From NCBI GenBank assembly GCA_022578605.1, contig MU394139.1, positions 62,001 to 126,000 of the forward strand: 64,000 nt of DNA, in the 5' to 3' direction. Below are positions 10,183 to 23,111 of the stretch, one piece after another. The notes beneath the pieces were generated by a model. That model was not told the origin of the DNA, ran no database searches, and worked only from the letters and a program-made list of their open reading frames with translations. The DNA is from Camillea tinctor. Lineage: Eukaryota > Ascomycota > Sordariomycetes > Xylariales > Xylariaceae. A program made the translations under genes and the position numbers. Position 1 is the first letter of the stretch; every line of letters starts with the position of its first letter.

Positions 10183-13100
10183 ACTTACAGGCATGGGAAA
10201 TAAGTGGTGGGTTTGGAGAGACGCAAGATGGTCTGTGAGGTGCGCCGCGTCAGGGGTCTGGTACTTCAAACTGGTGGAGAGTCAGAGGTACTGGGGACCG
10301 GTTGGTCGATAGTGGCATGGCCTCATCTTGCTGCCGAAACGCAATCTGCTCCGAGGTACTGGGTACTTAAATTTTAACCTCGCAGGGATCCATGCTTATC
10401 CCCGGCAACGCTAATGCGCTGTGCAAGGAGTCCCTGCAACTTCAAAATTTCGGAAGATCCACTCTCATTCCCAGGGTCCAGCCAATGGCCAGACAAGCTG
10501 GTTATCTACTGTGTTGAATGGACTGAGGACAACGGAATGGGAGACAACGACATTTCTCATACATGTATGTACATATAGGTAAGTACTGCTAGGTTTTAGG
10601 TTATACTTTTGCAGGTTACAAGCTAACGATTGTACCAATATGCGTATACTCACTACGTTTTATATCGATTTACAAGTTACATATATTGGAATGAACTTAA
10701 ACTTCTCTAAATTAGGGGTTTAGACAACATGTAAACTTTAGCTACGACTAGGTACCAACCATAATAAGAATTACTCGAGCCCAGAGCTTTTTTAAGGTTT
10801 ACCACCTGCTGCTGAAGGTCCTCTCTATTCCTCTAGTGTTTTTTCTTTTAAACCTGGCTTGTGACTCGACCTGGCCTGAGGACCAACGGCGATAATGACA
10901 GGAACGGTTTGGTGGGTATTGAGATGTGCAGGCAATATTCCCAGCATTTGCCTAGTCCGACAACTACAAATACGAACCATGTCGCATAAGCAAAACCTTG
11001 ATACATATCAATAGTTAATACTCCGAGCCAGCATATGTTAGGTAGTCTACGTACGTATGTATGTTTGCATATATGTGAAAGTGTTCGCAATGACCACTAA
11101 AACTCGATAGGTCATCTCGCAGCTCGATTTATATTAATTGGGAGAAATAAATGGGAGAAAGCAGCATACAATTGTCCAAGATGGGCAAGACAGCTGCCGT
11201 CGTGAAACCACCACACGCGCTGATGTCTCGTGGATGCTTTGTGTCAATGTCGGGGGGGGGCTTTAGTGATGGGCTATTAAAATTCTCCTAATGTCTCACG
11301 ACTTATAATACAGGTGCGAGTTGATGCTCTTTAATTCAATTCTTACTTATTCCTCAGTCCTTTTAGAAAGTCCATACAGATGGGATGCATCAAGGTAAAC
11401 ACTTCCATGTACCTAGGTAAATAACCTAAGTAGTACATAGGTTATTCAGATTAGATAGTGGTAGGTACAGGTGTGCTGTGCTACTACCTAGACGAACCGG
11501 TGGGTATGGGGGCTGGTCGGTACATCGAAATACCATCGATTCTAATCAGCACCAACGCAAACCTAAAGTTTCGAGTTTAATGTTATTTCACCAATATCCC
11601 TCGCTTTCCAACTGATCCTCGATCTAATATGAAGCTACCTAGGTACGTATTCTGTCGTTTTAGGCTATGAAGTTTATAATTGACGATATTATTACATGTA
11701 AGACCTGCCAACTTGCCAAGATAAAAATGCATCGCCAAACTAACCTCCCTTCCCTCACACAAAGCTAACAAGCTAATTGTTGTATTACATTGCCATTTTA
11801 AAGGGTGTAAAGAGAGTAGGGAGAGTAACGAATGTGTACATATCCTGCACTTACATAAAAAATGATTGGGATTGATATAGACAGTGCCCGATCTTGATAT
11901 TTGGAATTGGATTATTGGGTACATACAACAGTCCCAAATCAAGATTGGATACGATGTTCGTTTGTACGATATCGTCAGAGTGACCCCGCTGTGTTCAGAT
12001 GCAGAGTCGTTCCGGATGTGGGCTTTGGGGGTCCCTATTATGGAGTGCAGATTGATGTGCATCAATTGATCCATCATGCTATGTCGATACCTGCGCGATA
12101 CGTATGACACCTATTGTTTACATATGTCAATGCTAGTCATTTATCGTAACAGTGATAAGATTTGACCGTATATGCCTAAGCTATTGCACGTATAAGAGAG
12201 AATCAATCTATCCTACATAGCATTGTGCAATTGATGTCTTCTGTTTAGAGGTTGATGTGAATCAGCCTATTAATTGAAATACCATGTAACGACTTACATG
12301 TCTACAATTAGATGTATATAGTTTGCAGGTAGGTACATGAACCCAGGTACGTAACTATGTACCTCGGTATCCAAACATGTACGTAAGTACGTGCTTGTTT
12401 ACGCTAGTATCCGTTTATGGAATACGCTATGACCCACGTCTGTGGTTCTAGGTATTCTAGCTCGACTTCTAATCGACGCCATCGCGACCGAAGCAGAGAT
12501 TCAGCTCGCTCTGACTAAACTCTAACAGCCAATCATGTATGAATATGGTTTCGTCGGCAATACGGCTTTCGATATGATTTGGAAACCGAAACTAACACTC
12601 CCTTTCTTTTATACACCATATCAAACTTTTTTTTTCGCCTTCACTCTTTTTTCATTGTCTATCCCTTTTTGTTTATTCTCGTCCGGCTTCTCCGAATTGA
12701 ATTGTGGGATTCAACTGGATCTAAGACAACTCAGATACATAACCTACTTAAGTAGCCACTTAATTATAGTAGTGTGCTGCTACAGTACTCCACCACGGAT
12801 CGAGCCTACACTACATAAACGCAAAGCTACCGTAACCACCAACACGATGCGTGCTAGGTAGAAACACTAGCATGATCACACTAAGGAAATGTATAAGTAT
12901 TGCGTTGAATACTAATCAATGCATATCACAGTGAAGCTGCGGTAATTTAAGAAAAAAATTTAGCAGCCCTATCGCCACTGTCGTTCAGATGACTTGACAA
13001 GACTTGCCCTTACTTCAGGCACAAGGTATCATGTAAGGGCGGAATTAGTAGCGCAACCTATATGTAACCTTGAAAGGAGAGGTTGTTAGCCACCGATCGT

Positions 13101-16100
13101 CAGAAACCAATCGGCTTGATTGCAGGCTGCGTCCGGCTGTCCTGTTCTGTTTGTGCTTGTGCTGTGGCATGAGCCCTCCCTCAGTCACCGCACGTTCAAA
13201 CGAATGAACGAACAGACAAACGACCCCAACCTCAATCTCGACCCTGGGTATAAAAGTGAAGGTGACTGGTCAATACTACGCCAACTATTAAAACGTTTGT
13301 CTAGGTTCCTTCTCTTGCCTTTCCTTTGCTTTCCCTGCCCGATATCTCCAAAGGGGTATCATCTTAAGAAAAAGGAAAATAAAAAAAGCGCAAGCCAACG
13401 TATAAGCGTAGAGCACATACGAGCAAAGCTGTTTACGCTCACATATCATCGTCTGTGTGGCTTCCCACCCCCTACCCCAACGCCAACGCCAACGCCAACC
13501 CCTTTTCGTCACAGTCGCAGAAGCTGTGCGCATCATCACCATTTTACAATGCATCATTCGTGTTCCTTTTTAACATAGTAATGTCAGTGTGTATATACTA
13601 CCACCAATTACCTATAGTAGATCACTCACTTTTTATGATTTTCGGTGTTTCTCTATACCACAACATGCCCAAACCCCCATCACATCACATCATCACAAAC
13701 CAAACACACACCCACCCACACATGCCCCTTTCCCTCTCCATAATTGCGGACGGATAAGTAATCCAGATTTTACCAGTAATCGGGATGAGGAGACGGGAGG
13801 GTGATCGCCGCATAAACTTGGCCCTCCCGCCGCACGTGTTTCAATCTATTTATTTTTCTCATGATCGGCGTCGGCCTTTTACTAAGAACGGCGGCGATAA
13901 TAAATGTACTATGTATATATAAGTTAGTCAATTGAATCAAATTGTCTTGCCTTTACCTCACCTTACTTCCTAGACTTATAACTAGGTATACTCACATATA
14001 TCTACTACCTATATGAACCGTGGGTCCAACCCCCAACCATCCCAGGATGTCCTGTTATGTACCCCTGAACCTAGCCCGATTCGAGACGTTGCACTCGGCG
14101 CGGGACCTGGCTGCTGCGCTCAACCCTCTAACCCTCTCTGTTTCTCTGTCTCTCTTTTGGTATCTATCTGCATATCCTTTGCTTGGCTGGGAGTATGCCA
14201 TCCACCAGAAACGAATCTTTCACGACTTCACGTGATGTAACGAGGGAGAAGAAAAAACTAACCTATCCATATACAACATAGTACAGATGCATCTACTTTG
14301 AGTGAATACTATACTCAGCTACAATGATTCGTACCATACAGACTAATCAACCTATCTAGTATAATATATACCTAGCAAGCCACAACTCGTCGCTTAGGCC
14401 TCGTTTATACACGTATATAGGTATATACTTTCCCATCTCCCTCCTCCCTTCCTCCGTCCCCTGCCTCCTCCTAGACCATATGGTCTTTAGAGAATCATAC
14501 CTGTAGTACTCCGTATTTCATGCCCACCTGAGCATGTAATTGCACAACAGCTGGGTTAGCAGGCGTGGAAGTGTAGCCCAGCTCACCAAAGCCGAGGCCG
14601 ATTCAACGCGGGCGTGCCACATACATTAAAAACACGCGATTCTCTTTTTGTAGTATTTCTTTTTCTATCATTACCGGACCTTGTATTCTCAACGCCAAAC
14701 CTTGTATGCCCGAAGAGGAAGAACAGAGAAGGTCTAGATTCACATCCTTTTTGTTTAAACCCCTGTCTCTCTTTGCCGTTTTCCTTTTTTACTTATTTCT
14801 TTTCTTCGTTCTTTCCTGCCTGCCCGCCCGCCTTGTCTAACGTCTCTCTATACAGGCTATGTAAAAGCCACTACTCTGTCTCTCATATCTCCCTCCCTTT
14901 CTCCTTTTATCCCTTCCTCATCTCCGGTCAACGTCTCACTATTCTGACAGCCTCGCCGATAAGCGGAAAGTCTAAGTAACTAAGCTACAAGCAAGTTACG
15001 AGCGTAGCAAGGACTCAAGGGCGAAAGGAAAACCAAACAGCCACCTAACCCCAACCGCGCCCGCCACACAGACCCAGACATACGGACTTTACGACAGCAT
15101 ATGTACCTACTTACGCACGGATCTCCAAAGCGGGTGGTGGGACTGTTCTTTTTGTTTGGAAAGTGGCAGGCAGGTAGGACTTATATTGTATGTGCAAAAT
15201 ATCCTGCTATGATCCCGTCCTACATGTCCCGCAGCATCGCGGGGAATACGGGAAAAACCTGCTTTTTGTGTTCTTATTTGTTGAACAACCAGGTATGTAA
15301 ACCATGAAACGAAACCAAACAAATCAATCCCAAAGAGAGAACCAAGGACCATTTTAAGTCGTCCATACTGGTATTACTTTGAATCGAACGTGAAGTATCC
15401 ATCTACGTAGATTGGTTTTTCATGCTTCAGCTAGTGTGTATAGCTGTAATCAGCACGCAAATACTCTCATGCCAATTATGTACTTTACCTAACTATCTTC
15501 GGCACGGACATGTAGTTCATGTGGCTGGGTGAGCAAATGCAAGCCTCCTCGTTCTTTTAACTATTCTTCTCTTTTTTGCTTTTTATCAATGGCGTCGTAG
15601 CTATCTTAGGGGACCCTTTTGGAATTCATCAACTTACGTTCTTACCAACCCATCAAATGGAGCTTTGACACCTATGGTATCTATGAATTACGAATACAGC
15701 TAACGTCAACGTCGACGTCAACAACTTTACATGGCATGCACAGTTATTGTACATACTGTGCACCCTACCATCTATAGCTTCCCTAGCCTACACTATTGTA
15801 GATTATCCTTTTCACGCCTTCTCTATGACGCACACAACACACATACCAACTAGACTACAATATGCCTACTCTCTTTCCTCGGCCTTCCCCACAGATCCCG
15901 TCCACTACTCTGTAAGCTCTTCTGGGTCGAATCGATGGCGCGCCCCGTCCCATAGCCTCGTCACGGCATGACTCGGGTTCTCAAGACAAGGAAATGCCCA
16001 TTTGTAAGTGTATACATGCAGTATGTAGGTCTGTAGATACCATGTTGTGTTTCTTTTTAGTTATGGGTCCCCCGTGTTAGGCGCTACATACATGGTCTGT

Positions 16101-19042
16101 CTCTTCTCCAGGATCCAGCTCTAGGCGAACCATGGTACGGACACAGTCAGTGTGTGGCCCCAGCCGATACCGAGACCAGATATCACACTACTTCCTTGAT
16201 TTGGGATTAATGCTGCTTGTTTGTTACGGAGTATTACACTACATATGCCATAATCATGATTTGAAGTCCATCCGTTCGCTCGGAACTGGCGACTATAATA
16301 CTAATCTAGGCGTCTTCGATCCTTATCTCCCAAAAGCCTTTTTTTAGACATGCACGAATTCGATATAGTTGTATATATATCGTTTCCATGGTCAATCCCA
16401 GTTATCCGTCAAGATACACAACCATGTCCTCTAAGTAAAACAGCCTTCGGAATCAACGGAGCTGGTGTTGTCTGGGGAAACATTGTGTGATTTCTATAAT
16501 TTTTTTTTCAAACACAACCTTGCATATCAAAGTGTCATATTTATCGTGAAGCCTATCGCTGTCGTTCCAATACCAACGATTCAAGCTGTTTTTTACATAT
16601 GCGTGTTCCATTCTTAATATTCAAGGTGACCCGATTCCCCATCTCAAGGTGATACCCGCGTAGCCTGACCCAAATTTAGGTATATATTAGGAATAGCTTG
16701 CTATATCATGGGATAGAAGGCAGTATGTGCCTCATAAGAGAACGAAAAGGGCGTTCGATGTGTGAGAAACGGTATCAGAGGTCGTTACAATTCCGGTCTC
16801 CCACACAACAAGACCGTGATTACCCGAGCTCTCGCTAGTACCCTCGTGACAGTATCTGTAATTGCTCATATAGATCAATGTGGTAGAGTATGAACCGTTC
16901 CCTAAGATACTAGGAGCATATGTTAGTTTAATCTATGTTCTCAATCCATAGTTTGAATAGACACCGTAACGCCTATTTCTTCTCGCTGAGAAAACTCCTG
17001 TATCTTAAATCATCAAGGTCATTAGCCCAGTGGTAAATGAAGTGAGATCTAGCATATTGTTTATGTCGAAGAGTAGTTTTATAGCTAACGGTAGAGCTCA
17101 ATATGGACGATGGAAACTTTCAAATATAAAAGGAGAAAGATATGCATTAACTCCATGTTATATATACGTGGGTAGATAATTAATTGGACATGCATATAAA
17201 ACCGTCCCCTGTGTACCTTATAGGGATAGTTGTTGTCCTTGAACCGTAGTATTGAAAACCATTCTGTGATGTTCGTCTGCTTGTTGCTAGCTAGGTAGAT
17301 GTCTTCATGAAGATCTGAACCTGATCTGCTTCATATCGAAACATCAAGCGGTTTATCATCACTTTGATACAACAGGTGTTGAGCAACCTATTATACCATG
17401 AAACGGAAAGGTTCACTTAATGACCGAGTAGCCATCAAAGCCCAATTCTATATTATATAGTTACCCCCTGGCTGGGGCATAACACCCTTAATAATGGCCT
17501 ATCATTACATGTCGTCAAAGCTATGAACGAATCATGACTTATACAGGACTGACCTACAGTCGCTTTCTGTCACTCCCCAAATGACATAGCTGAAGACTCG
17601 TTGCAGCCTTCACTGTGAAATGCTTTTGCCTTCTTGGAGGGGGGATAACGTGAAGGTTCGGGCACTTTAGATAATGTGCAGTGTGCTAAACGCGTAGGTA
17701 TAGCACGAAACGGTCTGGACGTTTGCTGATGCCCTCGCCTGTTAATAGGAAAATCTACCTCGGGAACGACCGATCTGTGGAAGGACCTAGATCTCTGTAG
17801 CAGGTATATCATAAGTGAACCTGGCGACCTTTGAGCTCTATGGTTGATACCAAGTCTGTTAGCATTTTGACGTTTATCCAGGAGTGATGACCATTTCAGT
17901 TACGCTATCGCATGCCCCTATCCCGCCAGCGGCAAGATAGCTTGTAGCTCAAATATGCCCAGGTCTTGATGAAACCGTCGCTTTCTTTGAATGATATCTT
18001 ACCGACCTTCATACCAATATGATAGCAGCCAGTGAGGTATATGGACCGACAAGAAGACTATGAGTCTATTGTACATTTTATATAACGCTTGTTTCCGTAG
18101 AAGATCTTGTCAAAATATATCTCACTAGACCGTGTACTCTAAACTACCTGTGCTCTAATAGAAGCGGAGTGTGCCGCTGCACGGCAGTTCTGGGATGAAG
18201 GCTCTCCGAATGTTTGAGTTGATATGGCGATGGATATAGCCTAGATGGTAGATAGAGAGGTAGTAGTGCATGGCTGGGTGTATAGGCAAGATACTTCTGA
18301 TTGACTGGGTGACGAAGGGTAGCTTGAAACGGACATGAGGCAGAGGTTCGAGTTCCTTATTTACATTTAATCCCATTGAACTGGAGATAGGGGAGACCCC
18401 TTACCCTCAGCTGTATGAGGCTGTGAGGGAATAGGGGCTATAGTCCCTAGTCTACGACACCCAACCATCATACTGTTTATTTGGAAAGAAGACATACAGA
18501 TAAGAACTGAGTGAAGGAATGTATTGATCTGTACTGTAAACTAACGCCGACATGCCATGAAAAAAAAATCTTCGCCAACCTGTAAAGCAACACAATCTGT
18601 ATATAAACACAGAGTTGTGGTTCCTGGTTCCCCTAGTGCCCACAACACCATAACACATTTTCGCTATACAACTTATAAGCCATATCAACCCATTTTAACC
18701 TAAGGTTAGATTAACCGTTCGTAGCGGAGTTCGTTATGCCATAACCAGATTGCTTAGTAGCCTGCTGTAAGCCCTGGATTGCCTTAACCTTTCAAGTTAT
18801 GAAAGGGTGTAAGGAGATGTATTGGTGAAGAAATCTACTAGCTAGCCACCCGAGAGGAGCGGGCCTAAACAGCCTTTCAGCCACAATGACTAAACACACT
18901 GCAACTAGTTAGCTCCTCTCGCTCTACCATGATATTGGTGGGATGTGGCGCGGTAGCGCCATTATGACTGGGAATGTGGCTGAGCCACATACGAGTTACT
19001 TTAGCTAAAATGGGAACTGGTGGGGTGCACTATAAATGTTAG
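10183..19042. other. Gene-poor region, 8.9 kb
   Basis: No coding gene can be supported. The longest frames (for example 11583-12110 minus, opened only by GTG, and 13120-13578 plus) lack splice logic and family features. Landmarks are many TAGGTA/GTACCT motifs at 11400-12400, a (CCAACG)n tract near 13473-13500, a CT-rich stretch at 14430-14940, and a run of nine G at 11252-11260. Small hairpins occur just before the 19-kb transposon: GGCGC/GCGCC near 18949 and TGTGGCT/AGCCACA near 18976. Confidence 0.5.
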
Positions 19043-19054
19043 CGATGCAATACC
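19043..19054 (+). repeat. Left 12-bp direct repeat flanking the 19-kb element
   Basis: CGATGCAATACC here recurs exactly at 19582-19593, immediately outside the other end of the element. It is read as a target site duplication, longer than usual for known superfamilies. Confidence 0.75.
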
Positions 19055-19581
19055 GATTTGCCTATTGTCACGGTAGGTTGATACTAATGTCACGGTAGGT
19101 GCCACACCCGCCACACACTAAGCCTAAAGACATCTAGTTAATCTAGGTACACCGCCACGGGTACATACACCCCTTAAATGGAAGTATCTTTATTGTCTTG
19201 CGGTTGCAGCTGCAATTGCATTTGCAATGGTGGTTGAAATGGTGGTTGAAATGGATTGAAATCTTTGAATCCATTTGCATTTGAAAAAAAAAGCATTTAA
19301 AAAAAAAGCATTTGAAATGCAAATGCATTTGAATTGAAATCGCAAATGCATTGCAGTTGCAAATGCATCGCAGTTGCAGTGTGTTGCAAAATTGAATTTA
19401 ATTGGGTTGCGACATCTGCATTTGACTTTGCGACCGCGAGACAATAGAGGTACTTCCATTTGGGGGGCGTATGTACCTGTGGCAGTGTACCAAGGTTGAC
19501 TAGATGTCTTTAGGCTTAGTGTGTGGCAGGTGTGGCACCTACCGTGACATTAGTATCAACCTACCGTGACAATAGGCATTC
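19055..19581. mobile_element. Non-autonomous long-TIR transposon, MULE-like
   Basis: A 527-bp element with terminal inverted repeats of roughly 145 bp: left about 19059-19206, right about 19432-19578. The outer 80 bp are almost identical, starting TGCCTATTGTCACGG, and each arm carries CACGGTAGGT twice. The inner parts are more diverged and nearly all differences are transitions. The core (about 19200-19430) is not unique sequence but an array of short GCATTTG, GCAATTG and GGTTGAAAT units. Two frames on the minus strand come only from this array and are not genes. The 12-bp flanking repeat and long TIRs best fit Mutator-like elements, which normally duplicate 9-11 bp. The superfamily is inference. 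Confidence 0.82.
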
Positions 19582-19593
19582 CGATGCAATACC
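19582..19593 (+). repeat. Right 12-bp direct repeat flanking the 19-kb element
   Basis: Second copy of CGATGCAATACC, directly after the right terminal repeat. Confidence 0.75.
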
Positions 19594-22478
19594 AGTAACT
19601 TAGCTTTCACCATCTCTCCTACAACAACCAATATACCATATCTACATTATCCCATATCAGAACCCGCGGTAGCACCGCGAATGTCTAGCCATAGACTCGA
19701 TTGGCTAGCGCCATTTGCCAATAATAGGAAGCAATCCAGTTGATATAACATGACTTTGCCAAGCTTTGTATTCGGAATCTCCATCCATGAAAATGTCGTC
19801 TTGTTTTCTATTAGCCTCGAGGAACCCGGTGTGTGAGATCTCAGATCTCTTCACATATACTAAGCTCTACGAGCATAAGCAGAATAGAGAGGAATCTATT
19901 CCCAGTCCTATGGCAAAGCTATCTAAAGGGTGCTCTGGAGAGATCTAAAGATAGTCATGTGCATGGACCACCTGTGGTGATAGTTGCGATGATGTAATAC
20001 GATGATTGCAGTAGACGCGGAAGAAGCTCAAGCCTCACGTTGAGACAGATGTAAGGTTGACAAGCGCAGGTGACATAGCGAGAACCGTTGTCTAAGCAGA
20101 GTGTAAGCAAGTTACTGGCAGAACTTCAGATTGGAGCAGCTCGGAAGACGCATACTGTTTCGTTGGACATAGAAAGTAGAAGCATCGCAGGCCGTGTGAA
20201 GAAAGCAAATGGAACAGATCCACTCGCGGGCACCAGGATATGCGCTTCGAGGCAGGTGACTAGCGTGACGAGGACTGTCAAACTAGATACCGATTACCAG
20301 TAAAGTCCTGGGTTCGACCTTCCGTGATGGCATGACTGACTGGGTTATATGTTACTGGCCGCCTGTTGATGCTGCCTCAGACACACTTAGGTATCGTATT
20401 TGTCGACCCTGTATGTAGCGGTCATACATTTTTGGTCAGTTTACTTGACACCAAGATAATAGGCAAAAATATAATATAGGAAAAAAAGTAGATCAGATGG
20501 CGTGCCCCCCTACGCTCTCAGAAATGGGGAAAAGACGCTTCTTATATATGAAGCTTCGCCCCATCGTTTCTGAGAGCGCGCGCATTAATCACTATAGATC
20601 TTTATATTATATGGGTGGCAGCTCCATACCTCACCCAGTCTATTTGGCGGTATAACTGGGTTCTTCTGTTATACAATAGAATATCCATATCGTAACACTT
20701 GCCTTGATATTCCGGTAGCAGAAGAATTAAGTAAGAGCGTTAATTTCTCAAATAGATATTACGTTACTATTTCACAAGTATAACTTTGTTTACCTTCCTG
20801 GTTTCCTATGCTGCATGCGCAGTTTCCCTGCTTCAATAGAATACATTTCCTCGAGAAGATTTCTGGGAGAACGGTAATGGAAGTAGCAGGAATGAAAAGG
20901 AGAAGTTGGAAGCATTAATAGAGCTACTGATAACATCAATGATGAAGCTACCTATGTTATATCCGTCAGCAACTGTCAGCAACTTTCGCAAGAGCTCTCA
21001 TAAGAGAATATATGATGACCTATACGTGCTTACCTTGCGCATAGATCTTGAAGGTTATCTAGGCTAGACCCGACTTAAGCCCAGTAGGATCTAGATTATC
21101 ACTTAAGATGCAACTAAAACTCAATATAGTAACATACTTAAAAAAGCGAAGGAGAGAGGAGACGAAAGTTTAGTCATTTGATCATAGCCCGGAAAATAGG
21201 AAGCTAATAAGGTTAAAAAGCATCAGTCTCGATTGTGAAAGCTTGGGTTCTGCACGTAGTGTCCGCATATACGTGAAAAGGTCTATGTTAGGTCGGTATA
21301 AAGGACGTGGAGGAAGGACACAGCAACTTGAATACCTCCAAAACCTCACTTACTTGAAATGCCTTCCATGCAGCCCACTCCTATGTGATACAGAAGTTAG
21401 ATGATATACTAGATTAGACAATTACTTATTTATCTCTAAGAGTTCATGTGAAAGTAACAACTCTATATCATACTAAGGAGAATACTAATTCCTCCATTGG
21501 TAATCACCGCATTTAGGGAAAGGTTTTAAGGGGATTTATAGATAGAGATTTCTCCTTCCTTCCTTTCCAAAACAGGTACTATGGCTTCAATAGGCGAAAA
21601 AGGACATAGAAGAAAGCGCGTTATTCGGGACTGACCGATCCCCTGATAACATCAATGACGAAATGCCACGAGCTAAGTCTTTTAGTGAGCTCTGTTGGCT
21701 TTATCTTTGCTCAACCTTGGGATGGCAGCTTCTAAAGTCGTATAAATCGAGGGCTCCGATTGTGTCAGGTCTTGAAATTGGGAAATGGGGTGCGACATCT
21801 ATAGGATGAAGGCGGCAGACGCACAATAGGCCGCACATACCTTTCCTAGTGTTGTATTGAGGTTATGAGGTTGCTTTATTAGGTGAACATCTATCTCTGG
21901 ATGATGGGAGGACCTGTCCCATATAAACATGTAGCTGCGGATACACCTTGTACCTGTACCTTGACAGATACCCCTTATCACCTATTTCAGAACCTAGAAG
22001 GAAAAGAGGTCTAATCACATTTGAAGGAAAGGTGTTTTAATGCACTAAACTGTAACTCTAACCCTCTCCGTACCAACTACGTTCGATCCCCAGTACACTC
22101 ACTACCTTGATAGGTATACCAAGCTAGAGACCTACCCGATGAGCCTTCTTAGAATATGGGAAGAGGATAGGAGCGACTTTCTATATTGAAAACATTGGGG
22201 AAACTCTAGGCACGTAGTATACTTGTTGAAACTTGAAGTTGGATCATAACTGAACTCTAAAAGAAACTATCCACTTAGCCAGGCCTTAACCGTGAATATA
22301 GTGAGGTCATCTAGAACAGGATTCTAGTCTTGTAGTCACCTTCTAGACCAGCTGTTATATGTCTACTAGGTATATATATAGATGTAGATAAATTGAGGTC
22401 GTGAATCAACAAAAAATCATAATTCTATAATTACTACGCTTCTTGTTAGATAAATCAAGCTGTTATGTTCCAGTTCGC
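19594..22478. other. Gene-poor region with a palindrome and short repeats
   Basis: No gene supported. It contains a GC hairpin CGCGGT-AGC-ACCGCG near 19673 and the 66-bp palindrome listed separately. A 16-bp exact direct repeat, CTGATAACATCAATGA, lies at 20927-20942 and 21643-21658. The frame at 20088-20303 opens only with TTG and is not accepted. Confidence 0.45.
20513..20578. repeat. 66-bp imperfect palindrome
   Basis: The arms begin CGCTCTCAGAAA (20513) and end TTTCTGAGAGCG (20578). They continue through TGGGG/CCCCA and an inner GCTTCTTATATATGAAGC, with a few unpaired bases. The whole could extrude as a cruciform or fold as an RNA hairpin. No coding frame and no flanking duplication were identified, so it may be a tiny transposon relic or a hairpin RNA precursor. 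Confidence 0.6.
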
Positions 22479-22491
22479 GGGGGGGGGGGGG
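22479..22491 (+). repeat. Run of 13 G
   Basis: Uninterrupted G homopolymer. Similar runs of G or C occur at 24641-24658, 32695-32712 and 49594-49608. Exact length may be affected by sequencing error. Confidence 0.7.
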
Positions 22492-22501
22492 TTAACTAGA
22501 T

Positions 22502-22560
22502 AATACAGAATCGAGCTACAATGACCACTTGATCATTATGATAACCTTTTAGCCTCATGG
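22502..22560 (+). repeat. Diverged repeat module B, copy 1
   Basis: Fifty-nine bases starting AATACAGAATCGAGC align without gaps to 23053-23111 and 49327-49385. All three share the AATAC.GAAT, AATGA.CAC or CATGACCAC, and CTTTT positions. Identity is partial, as expected of an old repeat. Translations in the common frame look similar but carry stops in copies 1 and 2. Confidence 0.5.
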
Positions 22561-22640
22561 TATGATGGGCTGCTCAACACCTATCGTAACGCAAGCCTTT
22601 TGAGGTGGAGCTCTTAGCAAATACTCAACTATCATGGACT

Positions 22641-22686
22641 ATATATATGAGCTAACAGCCAACAAGCTATTAGCGTTCGCTTTTGC
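22641..22686 (+). repeat. Diverged repeat module A, copy 1 (possible LTR fragment)
   Basis: The module has ATATATGAGCTAACAGCC followed by AGCTATTAGCGTTCGCTTTTG. It matches 48558-48601 closely and 22809-22855 more weakly. The inverted GCTAATAG/CTATTAGC within it and the TATAAAA just downstream of the 48.6-kb copy resemble fungal Copia LTR promoters. The LTR assignment is a guess from memory of such sequences. Confidence 0.45.
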
Positions 22687-22808
22687 TTGATATCTACACT
22701 CTAGATGTCCATGAGCCAAGGCGCCACCATATGAAACTCTGACTTATGCCTATGAAGTTGTTGCCTCCAACACTAGTACCTTACCTGCGGAAGCTGTAGC
22801 GGAATGGG

Positions 22809-22855
22809 TATATATACGCTCTTAGCTAACGTAGCAGGAGCGGTATCGCTTTTGC
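22809..22855 (+). repeat. Diverged repeat module A, weaker copy 2
   Basis: ATATATACGCTCTTAGCTAA followed by AGCGGTATCGCTTTTGCTC resembles module A at 22641 and 48558. It is preceded by TGTAGCGGAATGGG, which could be an LTR start. Weak similarity only. Confidence 0.3.
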
Positions 22856-22870
22856 TCTCCACAGAAGCAA

Positions 22871-22993
22871 ATGTTACTCAGTGTTGTTACCCATTTTGAG
22901 ACCAACGAAATGGTCAGCCGAATCCTCGAGGCAGCGAAACCTAACGAAGAAGAGGGGGACGCAGAAGAGTATGACCGTTACCAATCATCTTGA
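22871..22993 (+). other. Short ATG-initiated frame, 40 codons, possible C-terminal gene fragment
   Basis: A short plus-strand frame containing NEMVSRILEAAKPNEEEGDA ends at a TGA (22991-22993). Its acidic, helix-like composition differs from the simple-sequence frames around it and suggests the tail of a former protein. It lies between repeat modules A and B. No family is recognised. Confidence 0.25.
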
Positions 22994-23052
22994 TCTACCC
23001 TCCCTCACTTCCTAGGGCGTCGGCCATGTAATTGGCTAGATCGTAACTATAC

Positions 23053-23111
23053 AATACGGAATTGGGCAACAATGATCACGCGGCCATTGTGTGAATCTTT
23101 TGGTCGCTTGG
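23053..23111 (+). repeat. Diverged repeat module B, copy 2
   Basis: Starts AATACGGAATTGGGC and aligns without gaps to copies at 22502 and 49327. Confidence 0.5.

Noticed and set aside
11583..12110. 175-codon minus-strand frame
   Set aside because: Starts with GTG, has no domain signal, splice logic or plausible promoter.
13120..13578. 152-codon plus-strand frame
   Set aside because: The frame depends on a (CCAACG)n tract and CT-rich sequence, and ends without family features.
19143..19459. Cys/Phe/Asn-rich minus-strand frames
   Set aside because: They are translations of the simple-repeat core of the long-TIR element.
20088..20303. 71-codon plus-strand frame
   Set aside because: Opens with TTG and resembles no known protein.
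18345..22095. T-loop-like GTTCGA motifs at about 18348, 20312 and 22079, suggesting tRNA genes
   Set aside because: No matching acceptor, D-arm or anticodon stem could be built around any of them.
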